Source: Petrimonas sp.
Lineage (GTDB): Bacteria > Bacteroidota > Bacteroidia > Bacteroidales > Dysgonomonadaceae
Assembly: GCA_012839475.1 (NCBI GenBank)
Contig: DUNG01000007.1
Location: forward strand, 1 to 64,000
DNA: 64,000 bases
Reading direction: 5' to 3'
The position numbers were made by a program, and so were the translations under genes. The notes under the pieces were generated by a model. The model was given only the letters and a program-made list of their open reading frames with translations. It searched no databases and was not told the origin of the DNA. Positions 16,960-26,527 of this stretch are shown in pieces (the stretch's first letter is position 1; every line of letters starts with the position of its first letter).

Positions 16960-19017
16960 ATGCGTATAGGTAACACGTTATATAGATTCATCACCTGCTG
17001 GGTCGCGCTGTGCCTTTCGGGAGCGTTGGTGGTATGGTTGGGTGGTTGTACTCCGGATGAACCCATTGAAATTCCTCAAGAGCAGGGGAAGGAGCAGGGG
17101 AAGGACAATGACAAAGATGATGAAGAGCTGCCTGTTACGCCTCCTGATGAGGGGTTGAAACCATCTGATATTGAGGACTACGAGAAGATCTACAAGCCTC
17201 AGGAGTTTGCCGGTATGGATTGGCTCAGCAAGGATAGTCAGTGGTCGTTTACCCGTTCCAGACAATCCGAGCACTTCATCGTTTTTTGGGAAAAGGGATT
17301 TGGAAATGATCCGAATGCCTATTCCGTTCGAGAGTCTATGCGTGTTGACATCGACGACCTGTTAAGGAAGTTGGAATCGTTCTATACCGTCAATATCGAG
17401 GAGTTGAAATTTGCCGAGGTAGGTAAGAACGTTTCCAACCTCGATAAGTACAAGATGCAGGTGTACCTCTTCTACCAAGAGGACTGGATGGCGTACGGGG
17501 CGGGGTATGATGACGTGATTGGTGCCATATGGGTTAACCCGGGCACCTGTAAGCCCGTGGGCTCCACCATCGCTCACGAGATAGGACACAGCTTCCAGTA
17601 CCAGGTTTACGCCGACCTATTGGCCGCGGGTAAAACGCCGAACGACTTTTCCCGAGGCTTCCGGTATGGTTTTGGTGGCAACGGGGGTAATGTGTTTTGG
17701 GAACAGACGGCACAATGGCAGTCGTTTCAATCGTATCCATCAGAGATTTTCGGGACCCATAACTTTACCGTCTATACCGAAAATTGCCACCGCCACGTTT
17801 GTCATGAGTGGCAGCGTTACGCCAGTTACTTTATCCACTATTATTGGACGGGAAAACATGGCGTAGATATTATCAGTAGGCTGTGGCGTGAGGCGAAGGC
17901 ACCGGAAGACCCGGTAGATGCTTATATGCGACTCACGGGTATTGACACGGAACAGCTTAATGACGAAATGTACGAAGCGGCTACCCGCTTTGTCACGTGG
18001 GATATCGACGAGCTGCGAACGAGGGGAGTAAGCTACATCGGCAAGCAAAAGTGTCAACTCTTTCCCTTGGAAGATGGGACCTACCAGGTTGCGTATAGCC
18101 ACTGCCCCGGCACCACAGGCTATAACGTGATTCCCTTGAACGTGCCCGAGGCCGGCACCATGGTTTCTATCGCTTTCCAAGGGTTAACACCAGGTTACCG
18201 GTTGGCACCGGACGATCCCGGTATAGCATCTGAAGAGGGTCAAACGGTGGCGGTGAGTACCTACAATAACTCGGATGTCTCCAGGGCGGGATGGCGGTAT
18301 GGGTACGTTGCATTTTTAAGCGATGGAACCCGCGAGTATGGTGCAATGAACGCCGAACCTGCCGGAGAGGTTAAATTTGTGGTACCTGAAGGATGTGACA
18401 AGTTATGGTTCGTGGTGGTGGGCGCTCCCACCTCGTATAGGTCGCACCCCTGGGACGAGAAAGAGTTAAACGATGAGCAATGGCCCTACAAGGTGACGTT
18501 TAGCGGTACGGACCTGTTGGGGAGTTTCACTATCGATCCCGATGCCGAGCCAAAAGATGTTGCCTTTGAATACCACGTTACCTGCAACGCGGCCAATGGA
18601 GGGTATGAACTGGGAACCATCGATTTGCGTGCAAACGATGATATACGTAAGTTAGCGCAAGCCTTTGTTATGCAACCTGCCGTATTGAGCGGGAACACGT
18701 TGACCATCGCCAACGGGCAGACCGCCAAACCCGCGGAAGGGAAAATTGCTTTTGGGCTCAAACAAGCCAATGGTACCTATAGCTTCACCTACTCGGCTAA
18801 CGTGGGATTCTACTGTACCGCTGAGGGGAACGTGGGCTCATGGGCTAACAACGATCCCGTGTGGATCGAGTACGATAAGGATGCGTTCGTCTTCAAGTAT
18901 GGGCATAAGCCGGGAAGCAGCGTGGCAGGGCGAAAATACACGATCAAGCCCACCTTGGTCTACACCAAGAACGGGAAACAGTACTACGCCACCTTTACCT
19001 TTAATCTTCAATTTTAA
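16960..19017 (+). CDS. Zinc-metallopeptidase-like lipoprotein (DUF6055-like) with C-terminal DUF4859-like domain
   Basis: A 685-residue lipoprotein. The N-terminal hydrophobic stretch ends VVWLGGC, followed by a flexible Glu/Lys/Asp/Pro linker (about residues 32-66). The central domain carries a gluzincin-type HEIGH motif (His206, Glu207, His210) in STIAHEIGHSFQYQ, and WEQTAQWQ downstream could supply a third ligand. The C-terminal about 165 residues (from ITIDPDAEP-like text near residue 520) form a beta-rich domain like DUF4859, an accessory module common on Bacteroidota surface proteins. It follows the glycan-binding gene after 6 bases and precedes the GH127 gene. A peptidase inside an arabinofuranosidase PUL suggests the substrate has a protein part. 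Family names are from memory; the HExxH motif is seen directly. Confidence 0.75.
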   Translation: MRIGNTLYRFITCWVALCLSGALVVWLGGCTPDEPIEIPQEQGKEQGKDNDKDDEELPVTPPDEGLKPSDIEDYEKIYKPQEFAGMDWLSKDSQWSFTRSRQSEHFIVFWEKGFGNDPNAYSVRESMRVDIDDLLRKLESFYTVNIEELKFAEVGKNVSNLDKYKMQVYLFYQEDWMAYGAGYDDVIGAIWVNPGTCKPVGSTIAHEIGHSFQYQVYADLLAAGKTPNDFSRGFRYGFGGNGGNVFWEQTAQWQSFQSYPSEIFGTHNFTVYTENCHRHVCHEWQRYASYFIHYYWTGKHGVDIISRLWREAKAPEDPVDAYMRLTGIDTEQLNDEMYEAATRFVTWDIDELRTRGVSYIGKQKCQLFPLEDGTYQVAYSHCPGTTGYNVIPLNVPEAGTMVSIAFQGLTPGYRLAPDDPGIASEEGQTVAVSTYNNSDVSRAGWRYGYVAFLSDGTREYGAMNAEPAGEVKFVVPEGCDKLWFVVVGAPTSYRSHPWDEKELNDEQWPYKVTFSGTDLLGSFTIDPDAEPKDVAFEYHVTCNAANGGYELGTIDLRANDDIRKLAQAFVMQPAVLSGNTLTIANGQTAKPAEGKIAFGLKQANGTYSFTYSANVGFYCTAEGNVGSWANNDPVWIEYDKDAFVFKYGHKPGSSVAGRKYTIKPTLVYTKNGKQYYATFTFNLQF

Positions 19018-19046
19018 ATGACTCTAATTTATTCTAATACATTTCA

Positions 19047-21449
19047 ATGAGAAAGTTAGTTCTATTTTTAATCCTACTGGCCGGTTTGTCGGCCTGTAAG
19101 GAAACGGGACATCCCGGAGAGATAAACGATTACCCGATTCAACCAGTGGAGTTCTCCGCGGTCAAGTTCAAGGATGCCTTTTGGGAACCGAGAATTAAAA
19201 CGAACCAGGAAACAACCATTCCCATCGCGCTGAAACATTGCTACACTACCGGAAGGGTAGACAACTTTAAAAAAGCGGGGGGGCTGATGCCCGGTTATTT
19301 TGGAACCGATTTCCCGTTCGATGACAGCGATGTTTTCAAGATCATGGAGGGTATGGCCTATTCTATCAATATGCTCCCCAATAAAGAGCTCGAAGAGCAA
19401 ATGGACACCTTGATCTATTACATAGCCAAGGCGCAAGAACCCGACGGTTACCTCTTTACTGCCCGTAACGTGGCCTCCCCCGGCGACCTTCACGAGTGGG
19501 TAAGCGAAAACCGCTGGGAGAAAACACCGGAACTGAGTCACGAGCTCTACAATATGGGTCACCTGTATGAGGCAGCCGTGGCGCATTATTACGCGACGGG
19601 AAAACGCGACCTTCTCGAGATCGCCATTAAAAATGCCGACCTGCTGGTGAATGATTTTGGGCCGGGGAAACTCGCGTACGAGCCGGGACATCAAGAGGTG
19701 GAGATCGGGCTGGTTAAACTGTACCGTGCAACGGGGAAGAGAGAGTACCTGGACCTGGCCAAGTTCTTCCTGGATATTCGAGGGGAGGGACAAAGCGGTG
19801 AGTACAGCCAGACCCATAAGCCCGTGATTGAACAAGACGAAGCCGTGGGACACGCGGTACGTGCCGCCTACATGTATTCGGGAATGGCCGACGTGGCCGC
19901 GTTAACGGGCAACCAAGCCTACCTGAACGCGATAGACGCGATCTGGGATAACGTGGTAACTAAAAAGTTGTACGTAACGGGCGGTATCGGGGCAACCGGG
20001 AGTGGTGAGGCTTTCGGGGCCAACTACGATTTACCCAACATGTCGGCTTACTGTGAAACATGCGCCGCCATCGCCAACGTGTTCTGGAACCACCGCTTGT
20101 TCCTATTGCATGGTGATGCCAAGTACTACGACGTGCTGGAAAGGACGTTGTATAACGGCGTGCTTTCCGGAATTAACCTCGAGGGCGACCGTTTCTTTTA
20201 CCCGAACCCGTTGGAATCCACGGGACAACATGTGCGTAGCGAGTGGTTTGGATGCGCCTGCTGCCCAAGTAACATTTGCCGCTTTATGCCCTCCATCCCG
20301 GGTTACGTGTACGCGCAAAAGGAGGACGACCTCTACGTGAACCTTTTCGTCCAGAGCGACGCGTATATCGAAAAAGGTGATATACCTGTTCACCTTTCCC
20401 AAAAAACGGGTTACCCCTGGGATGGGAACGTCTCGATTACCATGAATCCGGAGCAGCCGGTGAAAATGAACCTGTTGATTCGCATTCCCGGATGGACAAG
20501 GAACCAGCCGGTACCCAGCGACCTGTACGCTTACCTGAACCCGGTTGAAGAGAAGGTAACCATCAAGGTGAACGGGAAGCCCGTGAAATATAAAACCAAT
20601 AGTAAAGGGTATGCCGTTATCTCCAGGAAGTGGGAAAAGGAGGATCTCATTGAAATTGATATGCCGATGGAGATTCATCGTACCATCGCCCACGAAAACG
20701 TGGAAGGTAACCGCGATAAAACCGCTATCGAACGGGGTCCCATCGTCTATTGCCTGGAATGGGTGGATAATGACGAACGCGTCTTGAACTCCGTTTTGTC
20801 GGATGATGCGGAAATCGCCTACCAGTTCGAGGAGAAGTTGAACGGCATAACAGTGTTGTACATAGATGGTGAGAGTGCGCGTAGGAGTGAAAACGACGAG
20901 ATCATCGTGGATAAGAAACGATTAACTGCTATACCCTATTACGCTTGGGCAAACCGGGGTAGTGGCGAGATGGCCGTCTGGATCCCCAGAACCGTGAGCT
21001 CAACACGTCCCCAGCCGCCCGTCACCATTAGTACCAGGGCAACGGTGAGCGCCTCTTTAGCCAATCGCTCCCTCGGGGCGGTTAACGATGGCTTCTGGCC
21101 CGAACATTCAAACGACAGGAGTATCCCCTTCTATTCACTTTGGCCGGAAACCAACTCCACCGAATGGGTGGAATACACGTTTGATCAGCCTGAAACGATC
21201 TCAACCGCGCTGGTCTACTGGTATGATGATGGTCCTTGGGGTGGATGCCGCATCCCGCTCTCGTGGGGTGTCCAGTATAGAGACCAGTCGGGCCGTTGGA
21301 GAGAGGTGGTGTACGAGGAGAAGCCGGAGTCGGTGAAGGATGCACTCAACCAGGTGAAATTTCAACCGGTATCCACACACGGGGTTAGGTTGTACTTTGA
21401 TATGCCCGAAAAGGAGTCGGTCGCTTTTTACGAGTTCGAGGTAAAGTAA
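19047..21449 (+). CDS. GH127-type beta-L-arabinofuranosidase (DUF1680) with C-terminal F5/8-like domain
   Basis: An 800-residue lipoprotein (lipobox LSAC) predicted to release beta-linked L-arabinofuranose. Family 127 enzymes use a zinc-thiolate centre in which a cysteine acts as nucleophile. The corresponding residues are visible: Glu337 and Cys339 in YCETCAAIANV, and Cys405 and Cys406 in FGCACCPSNICR. Other family features include VGHAVRAAYMYSGMADVAAL, ALTGNQAYLNAIDAIWDNVV and GGIGATGSGEAFG. The characterised GH127 enzyme HypBA1 acts on arabinosyl-hydroxyproline glycans of extensin. Residues about 664-800 (AVNDGFWPEHSND, WVEYTFDQPETISTALVYW) form a beta-sandwich resembling the module in the third SusD and the surface binding protein. 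Another GH127/146 clan protein is encoded at 26528. Catalytic assignment is by motif, linkage specificity by family. Confidence 0.9.
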   Translation: MRKLVLFLILLAGLSACKETGHPGEINDYPIQPVEFSAVKFKDAFWEPRIKTNQETTIPIALKHCYTTGRVDNFKKAGGLMPGYFGTDFPFDDSDVFKIMEGMAYSINMLPNKELEEQMDTLIYYIAKAQEPDGYLFTARNVASPGDLHEWVSENRWEKTPELSHELYNMGHLYEAAVAHYYATGKRDLLEIAIKNADLLVNDFGPGKLAYEPGHQEVEIGLVKLYRATGKREYLDLAKFFLDIRGEGQSGEYSQTHKPVIEQDEAVGHAVRAAYMYSGMADVAALTGNQAYLNAIDAIWDNVVTKKLYVTGGIGATGSGEAFGANYDLPNMSAYCETCAAIANVFWNHRLFLLHGDAKYYDVLERTLYNGVLSGINLEGDRFFYPNPLESTGQHVRSEWFGCACCPSNICRFMPSIPGYVYAQKEDDLYVNLFVQSDAYIEKGDIPVHLSQKTGYPWDGNVSITMNPEQPVKMNLLIRIPGWTRNQPVPSDLYAYLNPVEEKVTIKVNGKPVKYKTNSKGYAVISRKWEKEDLIEIDMPMEIHRTIAHENVEGNRDKTAIERGPIVYCLEWVDNDERVLNSVLSDDAEIAYQFEEKLNGITVLYIDGESARRSENDEIIVDKKRLTAIPYYAWANRGSGEMAVWIPRTVSSTRPQPPVTISTRATVSASLANRSLGAVNDGFWPEHSNDRSIPFYSLWPETNSTEWVEYTFDQPETISTALVYWYDDGPWGGCRIPLSWGVQYRDQSGRWREVVYEEKPESVKDALNQVKFQPVSTHGVRLYFDMPEKESVAFYEFEVK

Positions 21450-21547
21450 GCACTTGGACAACCCTGTACAGAAGCCGTACCAAACTGAATGTGGTTACTG
21501 TGTCGGCTCGGTGTAAAAATCAATGAGTAATCCTGTAACGTGTAAAC

Positions 21548-21566
21548 CCTATAAACGCCTATAAAC
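21548..21566 (+). repeat. Tandem 9-bp repeat just before the GH43 gene
   Basis: CCTATAAAC occurs at 21548-21556 and again at 21558-21566, directly before the ATG at 21575, and a related TGTAAACCC precedes it. It lies in the 125-base gap after the GH127 gene. No function can be assigned. Confidence 0.4.
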
Positions 21567-21574
21567 CCAATACA

Positions 21575-23719
21575 ATGAAGCAATCGCTGTCGATATTATT
21601 GTGTCTCTTCCTGTTTGCCTGTACTGCTAAGCAGGAGGTGCAATTTAATTCACCCGGTGCCGGTAACCCGTTATTACCCGGTTACTTCGCGGATCCTACC
21701 GTTAAGAAGTTTGGGGATACCTACTACCTATACGCGACCACCGATGGTATCAAGTTGGCCTCCGGTGAGCCGCAGGTGTGGATGAGCAAAGATTTTGTCC
21801 ACTGGTACAACTACGAGATGGAGATAGAGCTGCCGAGGGGGTTAACCAACTGCTGGGCGCCCGACGTGCTGAAAGGGGATGATGGTAATTACTATTACTT
21901 CATGGGCAACTGTCAGTTCGGTTGCCATATATACGGGTACGTGTCGGAGTCGCCCGTGGGCCCGTGGAAGCCATTGAACAACGGGGCACCGGTGATTCCC
22001 GTGGGCACGGGGAAAGAGAATCTGCCCGCTTTGGATGCACAGTTTGTGCAAACAGAAGAAGGGGAGGTGGTCGCTTTCTTTGGGACCTGGTGTACCTCCT
22101 TTGGTGGCCTGGGATGGGCGCACCTGACCCTGGACGCTGAAAACACCCGTATCACGAAAGAGGGGTATATTCCCATCGAGCAGCTTCCTGGGCTGTTTGA
22201 GGCCCCTTTCGTGCTGAAGAAAGATGGAAGGTGGCTGATGATGTACTCATCAGGGGATTGCCGATTGGGTGATTATGCCGTGCATTATGCTTGGGCCGAT
22301 TCGCTTCACGGTCCCTACCAGTATGGCGAGAACAACCCCATCCTCTCTTCATCGGAAGATGGCACCGTGGATAGCCCGGGGCACCATTCGGTGATAGAGA
22401 AAAACGGGACCTATTATATCGCCTACCACCGGCACGATAACCCCCATAGCTCGGGAGGTGAGTTTAGGCAGGTGTGCGTCGACCCGCTACACTTTTCCGA
22501 TACATATACCCTGGATAAAGTGGTGCCCTCGCATAGCGGTATTGGCTATCTGGCTAAGAGTGCCATTCCCGGTAAGAATATCGCTTTTGGCGCCCAAGCG
22601 GAGGCCTCATCCCATTATCACTTGCAGGCGCCGCCCAACCGGTTTGTCCCTGATGGCGTGGACCACGAGTACCTGCCAGGGTATGCCACCGATGATAACA
22701 ACGGTACCATGTGGAAGGCAGGGAATAACAGCTTGCCGCAATCCTTGACCATCGACCTGGGGAAAACCAGAACAATCAGAAGGATTGCAACCCAATTTGA
22801 ATACCCCACCTTCTATTATCAATACAAGTGGGAGGTGTCGAACGATAAAGAGAATTGGACCCTCTTCGCGGATAACAGCTCCAATAGACGGAGTGGTTCA
22901 CCTATGGTGGACGACGGTGAGGCCAAGGCACGCTACGCTCGAATAACCGTGACCGGTACCGAAAAGGCGGGAATGTATGCCGCCATTTGGAACGTGAAGA
23001 TGTACGAACGACTTTTTGACCTCCCCCCCTATGTCAACAACGAGGTGGCGGAAGGTCCCGGGAGGGTGGGCGAGAGGGAGCTGCTCGTGGAGTTTGACCC
23101 GAAAGAGGGATCCCCCGGCAATATTAAAGGGACAATTCCAAACAGCGGGACGATGGGGGGTGAATTCACCCCCGTGGGGAACCCGCGGTTAGCGGTAACG
23201 GAGGGTGTTTTGTCGTTATCGCTTGACGGGAAGAGTTTCTTGATCCTGAGGGAGCCTGTTCCCGAGACGCTTCACTGGAACGCTCCCTTCACCGTGTCGG
23301 CTTGGGTGTATAACCCTGAGATAGGAGAGGGCGAGTGCGTAGTCTCTTGGAATACGAGGCGGAACATGCTGCAAGCATCGTATGCCGCCATGATGTATGG
23401 AACCGCCCCCTACGGTGCGGTAGCTCACGGGGATGGCTACGTGGATGTTGCCTTTCGCGAATTGCCGGAAGCGGGTAAATGGCACCACCTGGCTATTACG
23501 TTCGACGGTATGTGCGAGTATGTCTACGTGAACGGAAAGCTGGACAGGCAGGTGCCCCTAACGCTGTTCGTCGAGGCAGACGAGGTGAAGATTGGTGCAT
23601 CGGGGATGCCGCTGGAGAACTATACCGGCTCTATCACCGGGGTAAGGATTTACGATGGTTTTTCTACTGAGCGGCAGGTAAACGAGATAATGGAGGAGAC
23701 AAACCCGTTCAATGAGTAG
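21575..23719 (+). CDS. GH43-type glycosidase lipoprotein with F5/8-type-C and LamG-like domains
   Basis: A 714-residue lipoprotein (lipobox LFLFAC). The N-terminal five-bladed propeller shows the GH43 triad candidates Asp40 (PGYFADPTV, catalytic base), Asp97 (CWAPDVLK region) and Glu209 (GLFEAPFVL, acid). YPIAYHRHD-like text (YYIAYHRHDNPHSSGGEFRQ) is also typical of the family. Residues about 335-478 are a discoidin-like domain (NIAFGAQAEASSHYH, MWKAGNN, SLTIDLGKTRTIRRIATQFE). Residues about 545-712 are a concanavalin-like LamG fold (FTVSAWVYNPEIGEGECVVSW, GKWHHLAITFDG). The family includes alpha-L-arabinofuranosidases, beta-xylosidases and galactofuranosidases; subfamily and specificity cannot be fixed by eye. 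Its two extra domains suggest a surface enzyme that clings to a polymer. Confidence 0.87.
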   Translation: MKQSLSILLCLFLFACTAKQEVQFNSPGAGNPLLPGYFADPTVKKFGDTYYLYATTDGIKLASGEPQVWMSKDFVHWYNYEMEIELPRGLTNCWAPDVLKGDDGNYYYFMGNCQFGCHIYGYVSESPVGPWKPLNNGAPVIPVGTGKENLPALDAQFVQTEEGEVVAFFGTWCTSFGGLGWAHLTLDAENTRITKEGYIPIEQLPGLFEAPFVLKKDGRWLMMYSSGDCRLGDYAVHYAWADSLHGPYQYGENNPILSSSEDGTVDSPGHHSVIEKNGTYYIAYHRHDNPHSSGGEFRQVCVDPLHFSDTYTLDKVVPSHSGIGYLAKSAIPGKNIAFGAQAEASSHYHLQAPPNRFVPDGVDHEYLPGYATDDNNGTMWKAGNNSLPQSLTIDLGKTRTIRRIATQFEYPTFYYQYKWEVSNDKENWTLFADNSSNRRSGSPMVDDGEAKARYARITVTGTEKAGMYAAIWNVKMYERLFDLPPYVNNEVAEGPGRVGERELLVEFDPKEGSPGNIKGTIPNSGTMGGEFTPVGNPRLAVTEGVLSLSLDGKSFLILREPVPETLHWNAPFTVSAWVYNPEIGEGECVVSWNTRRNMLQASYAAMMYGTAPYGAVAHGDGYVDVAFRELPEAGKWHHLAITFDGMCEYVYVNGKLDRQVPLTLFVEADEVKIGASGMPLENYTGSITGVRIYDGFSTERQVNEIMEETNPFNE

Positions 23720-23779
23720 CAGGAGCACTTTGAACCATTATGATGCGATTTTTGAATGAAAAAATGAAATAACGAAACA

Positions 23780-26491
23780 ATGCTTAAAAATCAAATGAAA
23801 CGATTAGCAACCACAACCTGTATGGTTTTTCTTTTTACCCTTTTCACCGCGTTTGGGCAATCGCCCTGGGATCGGATTGGCTCCAGACCACCTACGCTGG
23901 GGGTGGAACATGGTGAGAGCAGGTACACCTTGAACTCTTTTGTAATAACCCTGGTGGATGCCTCTCAAACGGTTAAGAAACTGAGTCCCCTGTCCGACAC
24001 GTCATTCGATTATACGCCTGGCGATCGCTTGTCGCAAAGGGATAGGGACAGGTTATACCACCTGGGTGATATCAACCTGATGCTTCGTAAAGAGGGTGAA
24101 ACGGAGTGGACACGCTACTCTACCGCCACGCGTCGTCAACCGGTTGAGAAGCTGGCAGTGAGCGGTTTCGTCCTGGCAGCGGCTAACCTGGCGAACACCT
24201 TGCCGGCTACCATTCCCGTCACCGTGAATCGGTACTGGGAGACAGATCAGGGTGACCTGGTGCTGCGGTTTGAGATCACGAACACCTCATCCGTCCCGGT
24301 GGAGATTGGTTCATTGGGAATCCCCCTGATATTTAATAACATATTGGAAGGGAAAACGCTGGATGAAGCGCATCATGATAACGTGTTTTTCGACCCCTAT
24401 ATTGGGCAAGATGCCGGCTACCTACAGGTGAACCGTCTCCATGGGCGAGGGGCGAGCTTGCTGGTATTGCCTCATAAAAACGCCGGTTTTGAAGCGTACA
24501 ATCCGCTGAACGATGACCCCACACCGAAAGGGGTGATCTTCGAGGGGTTCCACGAATGGCTTGTTCACAGCAAAGCACTTGCTGAAACGGAATGGGAAGG
24601 GGTAGAGCCTTGGAACGTGCCGACCTCCGCTATGTTGCGTCCTGACGAAAAGAGGGATTATGCCCTTAAGTTCGTGTTGGCCCCCTCTATTCGCGAGATC
24701 GAAGGGGAGTTGATGAGAAGAGAACGGCCCGTGGCGGTGGGATTGCCCGGTTACGTGTTGCCCATGAACGAGATGGGTAAACTGTTTATTAAGTATCCGG
24801 AGAAGGTGAGTCAAATTACGGTCTACCCGGAAGGTGCACTCACCCTTACACGACAAGGGGAGACACCCGGCAAATGGGTTGAATACGGTGTGAAGGCTAA
24901 CCAGTGGGGGCGCGCAAGGGTCTCCGTGGTGTATGCCGACCAAACGTTACAAACCATCAGCTATAAAGCGATTAAACCGCAAGAACAGGTGGTGAGTGAT
25001 TTGGGGCACTTCCTTACCACCGAGCAGTGGTACGAGAATAAAGATGATCCCTTTGGACGCTCACCTTCCGTGATGAACTATGATTACGATAAAAAGCAGA
25101 TACTCACACAAGAGAGACGCTCCTGGTTCGTTGGCTTGAGTGACGAGGCAGGTGCTGGTAGCTGGTTGGCAGCGATTATGAAGCAGCTGCTCCTGCCCGA
25201 GAAAAAGGAGGTGAACAAACTGCAGCGATTCATGAAGGAGACCCTATGGGGGGGAATTCAGCATAGCACCGATTCCACGAAGTACGGCGTGAGAAAGAGC
25301 CTTTTCTATTATGAACCAGACTTGATGCCGGAAGGGACCTATAGCGATTCGATTCAATTCAGGGGATGGGAAGCGTGGACGTTGCAAAATGCACAAGACC
25401 TGGGCAGATCCTATAACTACCCGCACGTGGCAGCGGCGCATTGGGTGATGTACCACCTGGGCCGGAACCGCGGGTACACGAATATCGATTGGAAGCAGAG
25501 TCTCGAGGACGCATGCCAGACTGCACTTGCCATGGTGAAGTTCGCTCCCTATTACGCGCAGTTCGGTCAAATGGAAGGCTCCATATTTCTCTATATCCTA
25601 TTGGATCTGCAACGCGAGGGATTCACCGATTTGGCGGATCAGCTGGAGAGGGCGATGAAGAGGAGAGCCGACCATTGGCGTTCCCTCAATTACCCGTTTG
25701 GCAGTGAAATGCCTTGGGACTCCACGGGGCAGGAAGAGGTTTACATGTGGACCTCTTACTTTGGTTATGAGGATAAAGCCGATGTTACGCTGAACGCTAT
25801 CCTGGCCTATATGCCCACGCTACCCCACTGGGGGTATAACGGGAGTGCACGCCGTTACTGGGATTTCGTGTACGGGGGTAAGCTCGCTCGTATCGAACGT
25901 CAGCTACATCATTACGGCTCGGGACTAAACGCTATCCCGGTCCTGGCAGCCTATAGGGAAACGCCAGACGATTTCTACTTGCTGCGCGTGGGGCACGCGG
26001 GTTCGATGGGGCCATTGGCCAACGTAACCCAAGAGGGGTTCGCACCGGCCGCCTTCCACTCGTACCCTTCCACGCTTGATATTGATGGGTACGTCTGTGA
26101 TTACGGTAGTGGTTTTTACGGTTACGCGGTAAACTCCTCCACTTACATCTACCACCACCCGGAATTTGATTGGGTGGCCTTTAGCGGCAACATCCGTAAA
26201 GAGGGAGATTGGGTCTACACGGAGGTGACTACCGCGGGTAAGAACCGGGTCTTCCTCGCTCCGGAGTCACTGATGCTGAAGAGCGTAGACGGGAAAATAA
26301 AGCAAGTGGGCTACAACCCAACTACCCGTGAAGTAGAACTGCTCCTCGAGGGGAACACCTTGTTGGATATCGAGGTTTCGGAAGATAGGCAAGTGCTGTT
26401 CCCGTCGGAAATCGTAACCGATGAACGGGGATACCGCGTTATTAAGCCTGTGAAGAGGAAAGAGTACACGTTGCGTCTAACTATTGAGTAA
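23780..26491 (+). CDS. Large secreted DUF5695-like protein, probable glycan-active enzyme
   Basis: 903 residues with a signal peptide ending near TAFGQ; Met6 (base 23795) is an alternative start. The N-terminal third is beta-sandwich-like (GVEHGESRYTLNSFVITLVD, VTVNRYWETDQGDLVLRFEI). The C-terminal half is helical and aromatic-rich (YNYPHVAAAHWVMYHLGRN, SEMPWDSTGQEEVYMWTSYF, HHYGSGLNAIPVLAAYRETP), the look of an (alpha/alpha)-barrel glycosidase or lyase with an N-terminal beta domain. I believe this is the family labelled DUF5695, from memory. Acidic residues in DSTGQEEVYMW and NYPFGSEMPWD are candidates for catalysis, but no proven active site can be named. It sits between the GH43 and GH146-type genes, so a role on the same arabinose-rich glycan is likely. 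Confidence 0.7.
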   Translation: MLKNQMKRLATTTCMVFLFTLFTAFGQSPWDRIGSRPPTLGVEHGESRYTLNSFVITLVDASQTVKKLSPLSDTSFDYTPGDRLSQRDRDRLYHLGDINLMLRKEGETEWTRYSTATRRQPVEKLAVSGFVLAAANLANTLPATIPVTVNRYWETDQGDLVLRFEITNTSSVPVEIGSLGIPLIFNNILEGKTLDEAHHDNVFFDPYIGQDAGYLQVNRLHGRGASLLVLPHKNAGFEAYNPLNDDPTPKGVIFEGFHEWLVHSKALAETEWEGVEPWNVPTSAMLRPDEKRDYALKFVLAPSIREIEGELMRRERPVAVGLPGYVLPMNEMGKLFIKYPEKVSQITVYPEGALTLTRQGETPGKWVEYGVKANQWGRARVSVVYADQTLQTISYKAIKPQEQVVSDLGHFLTTEQWYENKDDPFGRSPSVMNYDYDKKQILTQERRSWFVGLSDEAGAGSWLAAIMKQLLLPEKKEVNKLQRFMKETLWGGIQHSTDSTKYGVRKSLFYYEPDLMPEGTYSDSIQFRGWEAWTLQNAQDLGRSYNYPHVAAAHWVMYHLGRNRGYTNIDWKQSLEDACQTALAMVKFAPYYAQFGQMEGSIFLYILLDLQREGFTDLADQLERAMKRRADHWRSLNYPFGSEMPWDSTGQEEVYMWTSYFGYEDKADVTLNAILAYMPTLPHWGYNGSARRYWDFVYGGKLARIERQLHHYGSGLNAIPVLAAYRETPDDFYLLRVGHAGSMGPLANVTQEGFAPAAFHSYPSTLDIDGYVCDYGSGFYGYAVNSSTYIYHHPEFDWVAFSGNIRKEGDWVYTEVTTAGKNRVFLAPESLMLKSVDGKIKQVGYNPTTREVELLLEGNTLLDIEVSEDRQVLFPSEIVTDERGYRVIKPVKRKEYTLRLTIE

Positions 26492-26527
26492 CGGGATGAA
26501 CTCCCGTGGAGAGAATAAAAAAAGAAA

